Below are positions 1-8,976 of a DNA stretch of 64,000 nt, one piece after another (positions within the stretch are counted from its first letter, which is position 1; each line of letters begins with the position of its first letter). The DNA comes from Sabellastarte sp. h YS-2021 (lineage: Eukaryota > Annelida > Polychaeta > Sabellida > Sabellidae): NCBI GenBank assembly GCA_964017235.1, contig OZ024935.1, forward strand, positions 2,604,001-2,668,000, read 5' to 3'. The translations under genes were made by a program, and so were the position numbers. Under the pieces are notes generated by a model. The model saw only the letters and a list, made by a program, of their open reading frames with translations, was not told where the DNA came from and did no database searches.

Positions 1-279
1 AATTATACAAATGTGCAATGAACTCATCAGAATCCCTAAAAGTCTAAACATAATACTCTAGCATAGAAATAGTAAATAGGAGACATCAAAAGCCTCTGAT
101 CAACCTCACAGCTTTGTCCATCACACAAGGCTTGGATATCGAAACATGCACTGCCAAATGGCTAGGCTTCAATCTTAAAACAAACCCTTGGTTTCAGACT
201 ATGCAGAAGGAAAAGACTGATTCTGACATCTCTAACTACAAATCTATGTCATTTCAATAACAAAACATAAACATGATAT

Positions 280-485
280 TCCAAGCTAAAAACCTCAAGA
301 TAAATTACATACTAGTGAAAACAAGCATGTTATTCTAAATCAACAACCTCAAAGTAAATTAAACATAAAGGAAACACAAGCAGGTTATTCCCAATCAACA
401 ACCTCAAAGTAAATTAAACATAAATGAAACACAAGCAGGTTATTCTAAATCAACAACCGCAAAGTAAATTAAATATTAATGAACA
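280..485. repeat. 55-bp tandem repeat
   Basis: Three clear 55-bp units start with GTTATTC at 329, 384 and 439, and a more diverged unit lies upstream from about 280. The spacing is exactly 55 bases twice, with only a few substitutions between units. It lies in the flank left of the LTR element. No coding potential is seen. Confidence 0.85.
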
Positions 486-651
486 TAATGTTATGAAATC
501 ACAATTTTAGGTTTCACCCTGAAATTAAGAAGTTTCAGATATTAATTCATTTGAACTCTCCCAAGTTTTCAGGTTTGACCCCGAAATCAAGAAAACTATG
601 TATTATTAAACGTAGATTCTATCTTTCAGCATATATACAGCATCCTCATAC

Positions 652-850
652 AGGACTCCTCCAAACCTAAATCACAAAAGAAACTTCCGATGACATCAGA
701 AGTTTGGGTTTGACCCCAACTCCAAACCTAAGTCACCAAAGAAACTTGCAGTTACATATATGACATTAAAAGTTTGGGTTTGACCCCAACTCCAAACCTA
801 AATCAGAAAAGAAACTTCTAATTGCGTATCATAAGTAAACTTCAAATTCT
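652..850. repeat. Short tandem repeat with GGGTTTGACCCC motif
   Basis: Units containing CCAAACCTAAATCA start at 661, 722 and 792 (spacing 61 and 70). Each is followed by a near-palindromic GGGTTTGACCCC. Looser versions of that motif (GGTTTCACCC, GGTTTTACCC) are scattered through 500-925. The rest of 1-931 is AT-rich non-coding DNA with no gene that I can see. Confidence 0.7.
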
Positions 851-931
851 AAACTTCAAACTTTGGGTTTTACCCCAAAGTGAAATCACCACTTAACTAT
901 CAGGTTTTACCCTGAAATCACCAATACCTTG

Positions 932-1945
932 TGTTACGGTCACGGGCAAGCGCGGTAGCAATTACCGGTTGTCTTTAAGTTGTAACAGAAAAAGCAAAAA
1001 GTTAAACTTAACAAATTTATTTAATAGTCAACAATAATGATTACAGTCAACTGGTATGCTCTTAACTAAACACACTAATACAATAATAAGATCTAGCTGA
1101 CCTGACCACAGAGATTATGAGTTAAATTTATCCGCCGTATCCAGCAATCTGTTCCATAATCCGTCCTGTAGTATATTCTGTGGTCTGTCCAATGTCCTGT
1201 GGTCTGTCCTGTGATCTGTCCAATGTTCACTCACACACAGATATCTATATCTTGTGACCTGTCTCACGCTCAACAACACAAAAGGTTCTTGTCCTGCTAT
1301 TCTTTGTATATCCAGTCACACAGAATGTCTGTCTGGAGATATTTAGAGAGTTAACACAACTGTACTGTCTGCTCCAAGATGTGGACAATGTCCAAAATGC
1401 AGTAAATTCACTCTCTGTTATATGAATGTACAATATCCAAAATATCCAAAGTACAATAAATCTGTCCAGACAATGTATCTAGTTCACTCCAGTAAAAGTT
1501 CACAGTGATATAAGTATATATTATATTCCAAAACACAATAGCTCTCCTTATAGCAAGCGAATACAAAGTTCACTTGTGGTCAGATGTACATTCCTTATAT
1601 ACATTCACAGATTTCTCTGGAATTGTAGAGAACCAACTCAAAAAAAGCTTGAGCCATCTAGGCCAAAGGAGGAAGTTCTAGAAACTACTGGTAATTGGGT
1701 TTCCCCAAATCTAACATAACCACTGAGGGGGGGATTTCCCCCAGTCTGTGAACAGATCAATAAACACTAAGACACAAAAGTCAATAACTCCCTTACTTTA
1801 AATGTCAACACACAAAAAGAACCAACAACACAATTATCTTTCATGACAATGTATAAACATAAAGCTTAAATTAAACAATGCACCAACATAGTGCCTAATA
1901 TATGTAATATACAATGTACTAATATAGTGTCCAATATATGTAACA
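932..1945 (-). repeat. 3' LTR of the Gmr1-like element
   Basis: This 1014-bp LTR is nearly identical to 7317-8245. It keeps a 73-bp stretch (about 1540-1612) that the other LTR has lost. On the minus strand that stretch contains TATATAAGG (1593-1601), a good TATA-box candidate. An AATAAA on the minus strand at about 1016-1021 fits a polyadenylation signal near the LTR end. Three substitutions seen against the other LTR are GCCGTAT/GCCATAT, CACGCTC/CACACTC and AAGCTTGAG/AAGCTGGAG. Confidence 0.93.
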
Positions 1946-1958
1946 CCTCCCCCCTTAA
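1946..1958 (-). other. Polypurine tract of the LTR element
   Basis: Read on the minus strand, an AAGGGGGGAGG-type purine run ends directly against the 3' LTR (TGTTAC at 1945). This is the position where plus-strand DNA synthesis is primed in LTR retroelements. Confidence 0.8.
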
Positions 1959-2128
1959 AGAAAAATTTTGGAAACCAAGGGATTACAAAATTTTACAAGA
2001 GATTTTCATGATGTATACAAACACAGATAATAACATTTTACAAAACATTTTTATCTAAATACAAAAGTAAAATTAGTACCATGTATAACCTTTATAAACT
2101 TACTAATTACAGGTATATAAATTACACT

Positions 2129-3892
2129 TTAAATACAGCTTCTGGACAGGGCGTCCGCACAGATATTATCCTTTCCTTTAACATGTTCTATTTGAAGATT
2201 GTGTTCTTGCAACATTAAACTCCAGTTCAATAATCTTCTATTTTTGTTTTTCATTTTGTGCAAGAAGACTAGTGGATTGTGATCTGTGTATACAACGGTG
2301 GGTTTTGATGATGAAGATATGTATATGTCAAAATGCTGGATGGCCAAAATGAGTGCTAAACATTCTTTTTCTATTGTAGAGTAGTTCTTTTGATGAACAT
2401 TAAATTTTTTTGAAAAGTAGCAGATGGGATGTTCAATATCTTCATTATCACATTGCAGTAAAACTGCACCTGCACCCACATCACTGGCGTCTACAGCCAG
2501 CTGGAAAGGTTTACTGAAGTCCGGAGCAGTTAGTACGGGCTCTAAACAGAGAAGGTTCTTTACTTTGTCAAATGATTTTTGACAAGTCTCTGACCAGTGA
2601 TATTTCACATTCTTTTTCAATAGTTCAGTCAGTGGAGCAGTGACCTCTGAAAAGTTTTTGCAAAATTTTCTATAATATCCTGCCATTCCAAGGAACCTCA
2701 TTAAGCTTTTCTTATTTTCAGGAATGGGATAGTCAATGATGCTTTTGACTTTGGCTTTGATCGGTGTCACAACTCCATGACCTACTACATGCCCTAAGTA
2801 CACAACCTTTGCTTTTACAAAGTCACTCTTTGACAAATTTACAGTGAGGTTTGCCTCTTTGAGCCGAAACAAGACTTGTTCAAGCCTTTTTAAATGTTCT
2901 TCCCAAGTATCACTAAAGATGACAATATCATCCACATACACTTCAACACCTTCTAAGTCTTTTAAACATATATTCATTAGTCTTTGAAATGTGGCCTGGG
3001 AGTTCTTCATGCCAAATGGCATCACCTTGTACTGATATAGACCATCAGGGGTCACGAAGGCTGATATTTCTTTGGCCCGCTCAGTAAGAGGCACACACCA
3101 ATATCCTTTCAGTAAATCACACTTTGTGATGTATTTGGCATTGCCAATCCGATCAATACAGTCTTCCATCCTTGGGATAGGGAAGGAATCCGTTTTACTC
3201 AAAACATTGACTTTTCTGTAGTCAGTGCAATATCTGATTGAACCGTCTGGTTTCGGGACCAAAACACAAGGAGATGCCCAACTACTTTGACTTGGTTCAA
3301 TTATATCTTTTTCTAGCATATATTGCACTTCCTGCCTTAATTTTTCCAGTTTGATAGGATTTACCCGATACGGATGTTGTTTGATCGGATGGGCATCGCC
3401 GACATCGACATCATGCATGAGTATATTTGTCCTATTAGGGGCATTTGGGAACACTGACTTGTACTTTAAGAGCAATTCAATGAGTGGAACCCTCTTATCT
3501 GGTGGTACATGACTCAGTTTGGTTTCCAAATCATCAAGGATCTCAGAATTACTCAACCTAATTTTACATTCAACATCAAGATCAGGAGTGTCGTCCCATA
3601 TTTCGTGCTCCTGATTACTGTTACTTTCTATATTACAGTCAGTAACCATAACAGGCTTTTTCACACCCCTTTCAAAGTATGGTTTTACCATATTTACATG
3701 ACATAGTTGGGTTGACTTTCTTCTGTCCGGGGTTTCAATGATATAGTCCAGGTCACCTACTCTCTTTAACACTTTGTATGGCCCGTGATATCTGGCCTGT
3801 AACATATTTCCCTGGACAGGTAGTAACACTAAAACCTTGTCACCTGGTTTGAAAGTATGGTTTTGCGACTTCCTATCATAAAGCATCTTCAT
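2129..3892 (-). CDS. Pol C-terminal half: integrase GPY module, reverse transcriptase, RNase H
   Basis: The frame codes for 587 residues. Residues about 10-75 form the integrase C-terminal GPY/F-type module (YHGPYKV). Residues about 170-390 are a Ty3/gypsy reverse transcriptase with palm motif YVDD (EVYVDDIVIF). Residues about 465-580 are RNase HI, beginning VDASDVGAGAVL and including YTDHNPL and the end motif DALSR. The frame is the same as that of the upstream Gag-integrase ORF: the stop TGA (3896-3898) is followed by one codon and then this ATG. The first residues therefore continue the integrase helix, and the start at 3892 is probably not a natural start. In standard gypsy elements RT-RH lies before integrase, but here it follows. 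Confidence 0.9.
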   Translation of the reverse strand: MKMLYDRKSQNHTFKPGDKVLVLLPVQGNMLQARYHGPYKVLKRVGDLDYIIETPDRRKSTQLCHVNMVKPYFERGVKKPVMVTDCNIESNSNQEHEIWDDTPDLDVECKIRLSNSEILDDLETKLSHVPPDKRVPLIELLLKYKSVFPNAPNRTNILMHDVDVGDAHPIKQHPYRVNPIKLEKLRQEVQYMLEKDIIEPSQSSWASPCVLVPKPDGSIRYCTDYRKVNVLSKTDSFPIPRMEDCIDRIGNAKYITKCDLLKGYWCVPLTERAKEISAFVTPDGLYQYKVMPFGMKNSQATFQRLMNICLKDLEGVEVYVDDIVIFSDTWEEHLKRLEQVLFRLKEANLTVNLSKSDFVKAKVVYLGHVVGHGVVTPIKAKVKSIIDYPIPENKKSLMRFLGMAGYYRKFCKNFSEVTAPLTELLKKNVKYHWSETCQKSFDKVKNLLCLEPVLTAPDFSKPFQLAVDASDVGAGAVLLQCDNEDIEHPICYFSKKFNVHQKNYSTIEKECLALILAIQHFDIYISSSSKPTVVYTDHNPLVFLHKMKNKNRRLLNWSLMLQEHNLQIEHVKGKDNICADALSRSCI

Positions 3893-3895
3893 TTT

Positions 3896-6800
3896 TCACT
3901 GAGAATTTTTCAAAATTTGTTGCGCCAGCTCACAAGCCTTCTTCAACTTATCTCTGAACTTTGAAACATAATCTAGCAGATTTAGGCTCTCGGTGTTCTC
4001 AGATAACCAATTTTCCTTCAACAGCTTGAGAGGACCACGGACTGAATGGCCAAAGACCAACTCGAAGGGACTAAAGCCTAAAGACTCTTGAACAGACTCT
4101 CTAACTGCAAACAATAATAAGCTGATGCCTTCATCCCAATCTTTTTCATTGTCTAAACAATATGTCCTAATCATATTCTTCAAAGTGGAATGGAACCTTT
4201 CAAGTGCACCTTGGGATTCTGGGTGATAAGCACTAGATTTGATCTGTTTGGCACCTAACTGAAATACAACCTGTTGAAATAGTCCTGACATAAAATTTGA
4301 CCCTTGATCTGACTGGATCTCTTTTGGTAAGCCAACTAGAGTAAAGAAATTAACCAGAGCTTTTGAGATTTTGGGAGCTGTTATGTTGGTCAAAGGTATG
4401 GCTTCGGGAAATCTGGTTGAGGCGCACATAATGGTCAAAAGATATTGGTTTCTGGATTTAGTTTTTGGTAAGGGACCTACACAGTCAATTATCACTTTGC
4501 TAAATGGTTCCTCAAATGCTGGAATGGGTTTGAGAGGAGCTACAAGAATTTTTTGGTTTGGCTTCCCTACCATTTGACAAATGTGACAAGTTTTGCAAAA
4601 TTCTGCCACACAGTGCCGAATTTGAGGCCAATAGAAATGTTTGGTTATCTTGTTGTAAGTTTTGTTGATGCCTAAATGGCCACCCATTGGAGACTCATGG
4701 GCCAATTTCAGTATCTCACTTTGGTACATTTTTGGTACAACAATCTGGTGTACTACTGACCATTCTTCAGATGCAGGGACATTTGGTGGCCTCCACTTCC
4801 GCATAAGCACACCATTTCTGACATAATAGCCTACAGGGACCTTATCTAGCTCTACTGGTGGCAAGACCAGCTTGAATAAAGGAGCTAATTCAGGATCATC
4901 TTCCTGCTCTGAAATCAATTTTGATTTTGAAAGTGATACATCTTGACAGTCAATTGAGTCTTGTTTTTCAGAATCTACCCTGGCCTTGGGATTTGTATCA
5001 CTAGAATTCTGCACATCATGGTCATAGTTGTTTAAGAATGTATCTGACAAATCAACTAAGACATCTGTAGATTGTTTACAATCTTTTGGTTCTTCTTGGG
5101 CCTTTTTGGCCATAGCTCGAGTCACAGCACAGGAGGGAAAAATACCAGGAATAACCTCTTCTAATTTCTCAGTGCTAACCAAAGTGATCGGCTTAGAAGT
5201 AACCTTAGGATCAGCAACTACCTTTCCACCTGCAAGATCATTTCCCAACCACAAAGATACCCCTTTAATGGGTAAAGTGGGCCTGGTACCCACAACAACA
5301 GAACCAGTAACTAAGTCTGATACTAACTTGACCTTATGCAAGGGAACGTTCACACAGCCTCCTTCAATACCTTGAGCAATGACACTCTCACCAGTAGATG
5401 TGCTTACACTCAATGGCAATACACCTTCTAAAAGTAAGGACTGAGTAGCTCCAGTGTCTCTTAATATCTTAATGGGGACCTGACTGGAACTACTTTCCAA
5501 GGATACAAAACCCTCAGACACAAAAGGTTTGAACTCTTCCCTAATAATCTCAGACTTGTCTAAACCAATACTAGACTCTGCTCTATTGGGATTTGAACGC
5601 CAGTTAGATTTGCTAGACACAAAGGCGTTGGGCGTTGCTTCCTTTTCTCTTCTCTTCTTTAAGAGCCAACAGTCAGACATAACATGCCCAGGTTTCTTAC
5701 AATAATGGCACACAGGAGCAAAGGATCTGGGCTTCCTATCCTTACTCATAGTCTGATTTGAAGTTTGACCCTTATCTGAACTCTTTTCTGGAGTTACATT
5801 TTCAGATTTCTTTCCTATTTCTGGATAAGACTTTTTAGCAGGACCAAAGGACTTATTCTTGTTGAAAGTGGACTTGTGAGTTAGCGCATAATCATCAGCA
5901 TAAGCTGCTGCTTTTGCCAAATTTTCAACTTTCTGTTCATCTAGATAGGTTTTAATGTCATCATGAACACACCTTTTGAACTCTTCAATCAAAATAACTT
6001 GCCTAAGTTTTTCAAAGTCTGTACCTACTTCCCTAGAATTACACCATCTGTCAAAATACACTTCTTTCTCATGGGCAAATTCAACATGAGTTTGACTTTC
6101 TTGTTTACGATAATTTCTGAATTTTTGACGATATGCTTCTGGTACCAACTCATATGCTTTCAAAATAGCATTTTTGACAGAGTTATAGTCCACACATTCA
6201 GAAATTGGCAAAGCTGTGTATGCCTCCTGGGCCTTTCCCCTCAAAACACTTTGCAGCAATAAAGGCCACTGGTCTATAGGCCATTTCAAATTTTGAGCTA
6301 CTCTTTCAAAGTGTTGAAAGTACTTATCGACCTCTGACTCATTAAAAGGTGGTACCAGTCGCACATTTTTCCCCAGATCAAATTTAGTAGCAATGGACTC
6401 TTCATGGGCAATTCGACGAGCAATGAGTTCTAAAGCTCTCATTTCTCTTTTATGTTTAAGTGCACGCTCTTCCTTTTGAGCTTCAAGCTCTTCTTTTCGC
6501 TGTTGAGCCTCAAGCTCTTCTTTTCGTTGTTGAGCTTCAAGCTCTTCTTTTCGTTGTTGAGCTTCAAGCTCTTCTTTTCGCTGTTGAGCTTCAAGCTCTT
6601 CTTTTCGTTGTTGAGCTTGAGTTTCAAGCTCTTTAAGTCTTAACTCTCTTTCAATTTCTAATCGCCTGATCTCATATTGCCCAGAAGGTTCCATTGGCTT
6701 ATGTTTAAGTGCACGCTCTTCCTTTTGAGCTTCAAGCTCTTCTTTTCGCTGTTGAGCCTCAAGCTCTTCTTTTCGTTGTTGAGCTTCAAGCTCTTCTTTT

Positions 6801-7054
6801 CGTTGTTGAGCTTCAAGCTCTTCTTTTCGCTGTTGAGCTTCAAGCTCTTCTTTTCGTTGTTGAGCTTCAAGCTCTTCTTTTCGCTGTTGAGCTTCAAGCT
6901 CTTCTTTTCGCTGTTGAGCTTGAGTTTCAAGCTCTTTAAGTCTTAACTCTCTTTCAATTTCTAATCGCCTGATCTCATATTGCCCAGAAGGTTCCATTGG
7001 TAGAGGCTTATACACTTCTAAACAACTATCAGGTAAAACATCTTCATCAACCAA
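3896..7054 (-). CDS. Gag - CCHC knuckle - protease - integrase polyprotein (Gmr1-like)
   Basis: The frame codes for about 1052 residues. Residues about 20-215 are highly charged coiled coil built of QQRKEELEA units in two nested blocks. Residues about 225-400 are a capsid-like Gag region; its later part (YRQKF to AAAYADDY) resembles the SCAN-type capsid C-terminal domain known from Gmr1-like Gags. The zinc knuckle is CHYCKKPGHVMSDC near 447-460, and the protease motif is DTGA near 533. The integrase H2C2 domain is at about 788-827. The integrase core follows with D in IDCVGP, D in SDQGSNF and E in GALERFH. The codon at 7054 is TTG, so the true start lies upstream in another frame (see 7055-7196). 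The frame ends at TGA 3896-3898, inside the integrase tail. Confidence 0.9.
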   Translation of the reverse strand: MVDEDVLPDSCLEVYKPLPMEPSGQYEIRRLEIERELRLKELETQAQQRKEELEAQQRKEELEAQQRKEELEAQQRKEELEAQQRKEELEAQQRKEELEAQQRKEELEAQKEERALKHKPMEPSGQYEIRRLEIERELRLKELETQAQQRKEELEAQQRKEELEAQQRKEELEAQQRKEELEAQQRKEELEAQKEERALKHKREMRALELIARRIAHEESIATKFDLGKNVRLVPPFNESEVDKYFQHFERVAQNLKWPIDQWPLLLQSVLRGKAQEAYTALPISECVDYNSVKNAILKAYELVPEAYRQKFRNYRKQESQTHVEFAHEKEVYFDRWCNSREVGTDFEKLRQVILIEEFKRCVHDDIKTYLDEQKVENLAKAAAYADDYALTHKSTFNKNKSFGPAKKSYPEIGKKSENVTPEKSSDKGQTSNQTMSKDRKPRSFAPVCHYCKKPGHVMSDCWLLKKRREKEATPNAFVSSKSNWRSNPNRAESSIGLDKSEIIREEFKPFVSEGFVSLESSSSQVPIKILRDTGATQSLLLEGVLPLSVSTSTGESVIAQGIEGGCVNVPLHKVKLVSDLVTGSVVVGTRPTLPIKGVSLWLGNDLAGGKVVADPKVTSKPITLVSTEKLEEVIPGIFPSCAVTRAMAKKAQEEPKDCKQSTDVLVDLSDTFLNNYDHDVQNSSDTNPKARVDSEKQDSIDCQDVSLSKSKLISEQEDDPELAPLFKLVLPPVELDKVPVGYYVRNGVLMRKWRPPNVPASEEWSVVHQIVVPKMYQSEILKLAHESPMGGHLGINKTYNKITKHFYWPQIRHCVAEFCKTCHICQMVGKPNQKILVAPLKPIPAFEEPFSKVIIDCVGPLPKTKSRNQYLLTIMCASTRFPEAIPLTNITAPKISKALVNFFTLVGLPKEIQSDQGSNFMSGLFQQVVFQLGAKQIKSSAYHPESQGALERFHSTLKNMIRTYCLDNEKDWDEGISLLLFAVRESVQESLGFSPFELVFGHSVRGPLKLLKENWLSENTESLNLLDYVSKFRDKLKKACELAQQILKNSQ
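6445..7000 (-). repeat. Nested minisatellite in gag (27-bp units within a duplicated block)
   Basis: A 27-bp unit encoding QQRKEELEA is repeated about seven times in one block (about 6709-6996) and about five times in a second block (about 6445-6706). Both blocks also repeat the lead MEPSGQYEIRRLEIER and the tail QKEERALKHK. So a minisatellite sits inside a larger tandem duplication. The reading frame stays open and predicts a long charged coiled coil. Confidence 0.9.
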
Positions 7055-7196
7055 CTGTTCAACAATAAACCTGTTTACGTGTTGACCTTTTCACCTCTAA
7101 CTGTAACTCTTGTGCTATCTGCATTAACATATCTTTTTTAAAAGTTTCTAGAACTTCTATAGATGGTGACTGTACAAACTCTTTAGCACTAGCCAT
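7055..7196 (-). pseudogene. Gag N-terminus in a shifted frame
   Basis: On the minus strand an ATG at 7196-7194 opens a short frame of about 45 codons (MASAKEFVQSPSIEVL...). It ends at TGA just before the main Gag frame becomes readable. The main frame has no ATG at its start (TTG at 7054) and is open for only about 15 codons upstream before a stop. The simplest reading is that this is the natural Gag N-terminus, cut off by a one-base frameshift at about 7085-7105. Confidence 0.7.
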
Positions 7197-7291
7197 TTTG
7201 AGCACTGTTGACTGTAACCAATTACTAAATCAAATGGATTTTCAAAATGTTAATTGAACGGTTGATCAAATAGTTGTAATCAAATGGTTGG

Positions 7292-7309
7292 ATCCCGGAC
7301 GAGCCCCCA
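7292..7309 (-). other. Primer binding site, tRNA-Pro type
   Basis: On the minus strand the 18 bases TGGGGGCTCGTCCGGGAT lie 7 bases inside the 5' LTR. This is the standard complement of the tRNA-Pro 3' end, the same primer site used by murine leukaemia-type retroviruses. Its place next to the LTR fits first-strand priming. Confidence 0.9.
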
Positions 7310-7316
7310 ATTTTCC

Positions 7317-8245
7317 TGTTACGGTCACGGGCAAGCGCGGTAGCAATTACCGGTTGTCTTTGAAAAAGCAAAAAGTTAAACTTAACAAATTTATTTAATA
7401 GTCAACAATAATGATTACAGTCAACTGGTATGCTCTTAACTAAACACACTAATACAATAATAAGATCTAGCTGACCTGACCACAGAGATTATGAGTTAAA
7501 TTTATCCGCCATATCCAGCAATCTGTTCCATAATCCGTCCTGTAGTATATTCTGTGGTCTGTCCAATGTCCTGTGGTCTGTCCTGTGATCTGTCCAATGT
7601 TCACTCACACACAGATATCTATATCTTGTGACCTGTCTCACACTCAACAACACAAAAGGTTCTTGTCCTGCTATTCTTTGTATATCCAGTCACACAGAAT
7701 GTCTGTCTGGAGATATTTAGAGAGTTAACACAACTGTACTGTCTGCTCCAAGATGTGGACAATGTCCAAATGCAGTAAATTCACTCTCTGTTATATGAAT
7801 GTACAATATCCAAAATATCCAAAGTACAATAAATCTGTCCAGACAATGTATCTAGTTCACTCCAGTAAAAGTTCACAGTGATATAAGTATATATTATATT
7901 CCAAAACACAATTTCTCTGGAATTGTAGAGAACCAACTCAAAAAAAGCTGGAGCCATCTAGGCCAAAGGAGGAAGTTCTAGAAACTACTGGTAATTGGGT
8001 TTCCCCAAATCTAACATAACCACTGAGGGGGGGATTTCCCCCAGTCTGTGAACAGATCAATAAACACTAAGACACAAAAGTCAATAACTCCCTTACTTTA
8101 AATGTCAACACACAAAAAGAACCAACAACACAATTATCTTTCATGACAATGTATAAACATAAAGCTTAAATTAAACAATGCACCAACATAGTGCCTAATA
8201 TATGTAATATACAATGTACTAATATAGTGTCCAATATATGTAACA
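7317..8245 (-). repeat. 5' LTR of the Gmr1-like element (73-bp internal deletion)
   Basis: This 929-bp LTR has the same ends as the other LTR. Relative to it, it lacks about 12 bp near the start and 73 bp between the CACAAT and TTCTCTGG positions (around 7912). The larger gap removes the TATATAAGG box present in the 3' LTR. A weaker AT-rich stretch (TATAATATATAC on the minus strand) remains, so promoter loss is likely but not certain. Confidence 0.92.
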
Positions 8246-8976
8246 CTTGCCATCTCTCTTCTGGTGCAACACCTGGCTCTGTCAAAATCAACCCACAACT
8301 GAGAGATTGCTTCCCCCTTATATACACACAAATCCCAGACAGACCAGAATTACTCAGGGTACCAGTCTAATGATTGGCTGACAACTTCATTTGCTGACAC
8401 ACTTTCACAGAGAAAACTTCCTGTGCTACATTGTCGCCAAAATCAACGTGAAAAATGTAACCATTTACTAAACAATATTCATCAAAGAACTACAAACGAC
8501 ATAGAAAGGTAAATGGTTTATAGTTCTTTACTCCACACAACTATTTATAATACAAATAACAGATTTACGAAACGGACGATAAATAACATAAACAAACGAA
8601 CGGTCACTTGCTATTCGCTTCATTAGAATTCCTGTTGTACAGTATGGAAAACTATTTGGTTCTCATGTTTTGTGAAATAAGAGACAGTAATACAAAGGCT
8701 GTTTGTTTGTAATATGATGTCATGAAATTCCATGGGGTTTCCTGTCAATATCTTAATCAAAATGCTGTTTGAAGAGCGAATACTTCAAATTCATAAACTC
8801 ATTATTCATGTTAGCATAGTAAATATCACGTCATGGAATCTGATGGTGATTCAATCTGATAGGTTTTCTGACAATATTTTATATGTTTATATGTTCAAGC
8901 TGTTCCAAGTAGCAGCGGGAATGAACTATAGATAAAGGTGTAATGGTTTTAATTTGAGCCATTTAGAAATTTAATT
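8246..8976. other. Non-coding flank between LTR element and Helentron-like copy A
   Basis: No gene is seen. At 8459-8529 there are two inverted pairs: AACCATTTAC with GTAAATGGTT, and AAAGAACTA with TAGTTCTTT. They could fold as an imperfect hairpin or mark an old palindromic element. The rest is AT-rich. Confidence 0.5.

Larger units (their letters stand above)
932..8245 (-). mobile_element. Gmr1-like (Ty3/gypsy superfamily) LTR retrotransposon, complete but damaged
   Basis: Two LTRs (932-1945 and 7317-8245) both start TGTTAC and end GTAACA on the plus strand, and CTTG flanks the element on both sides (928-931 and 8246-8249) as a 4-bp target duplication. Coding is on the minus strand, so the right LTR is the 5' LTR. 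The domain order read on the minus strand is Gag, CCHC knuckle, protease, integrase, GPY module, reverse transcriptase, RNase H. Integrase before RT is the copia-like order that defines the Gmr1-like group inside Ty3/gypsy. Lesions are a frameshift near the Gag start, an in-frame TGA at 3896-3898 inside the integrase tail, and a 73-bp deletion in the 5' LTR. The copy looks recent but probably cannot move by itself. Confidence 0.93.

Noticed and set aside
6439-6946. Plus- and minus-strand frames of about 60-90 codons over the gag minisatellite
   Set aside because: They are alternative-frame readings of the 27-bp repeat, low in complexity, and covered by the Gag frame.
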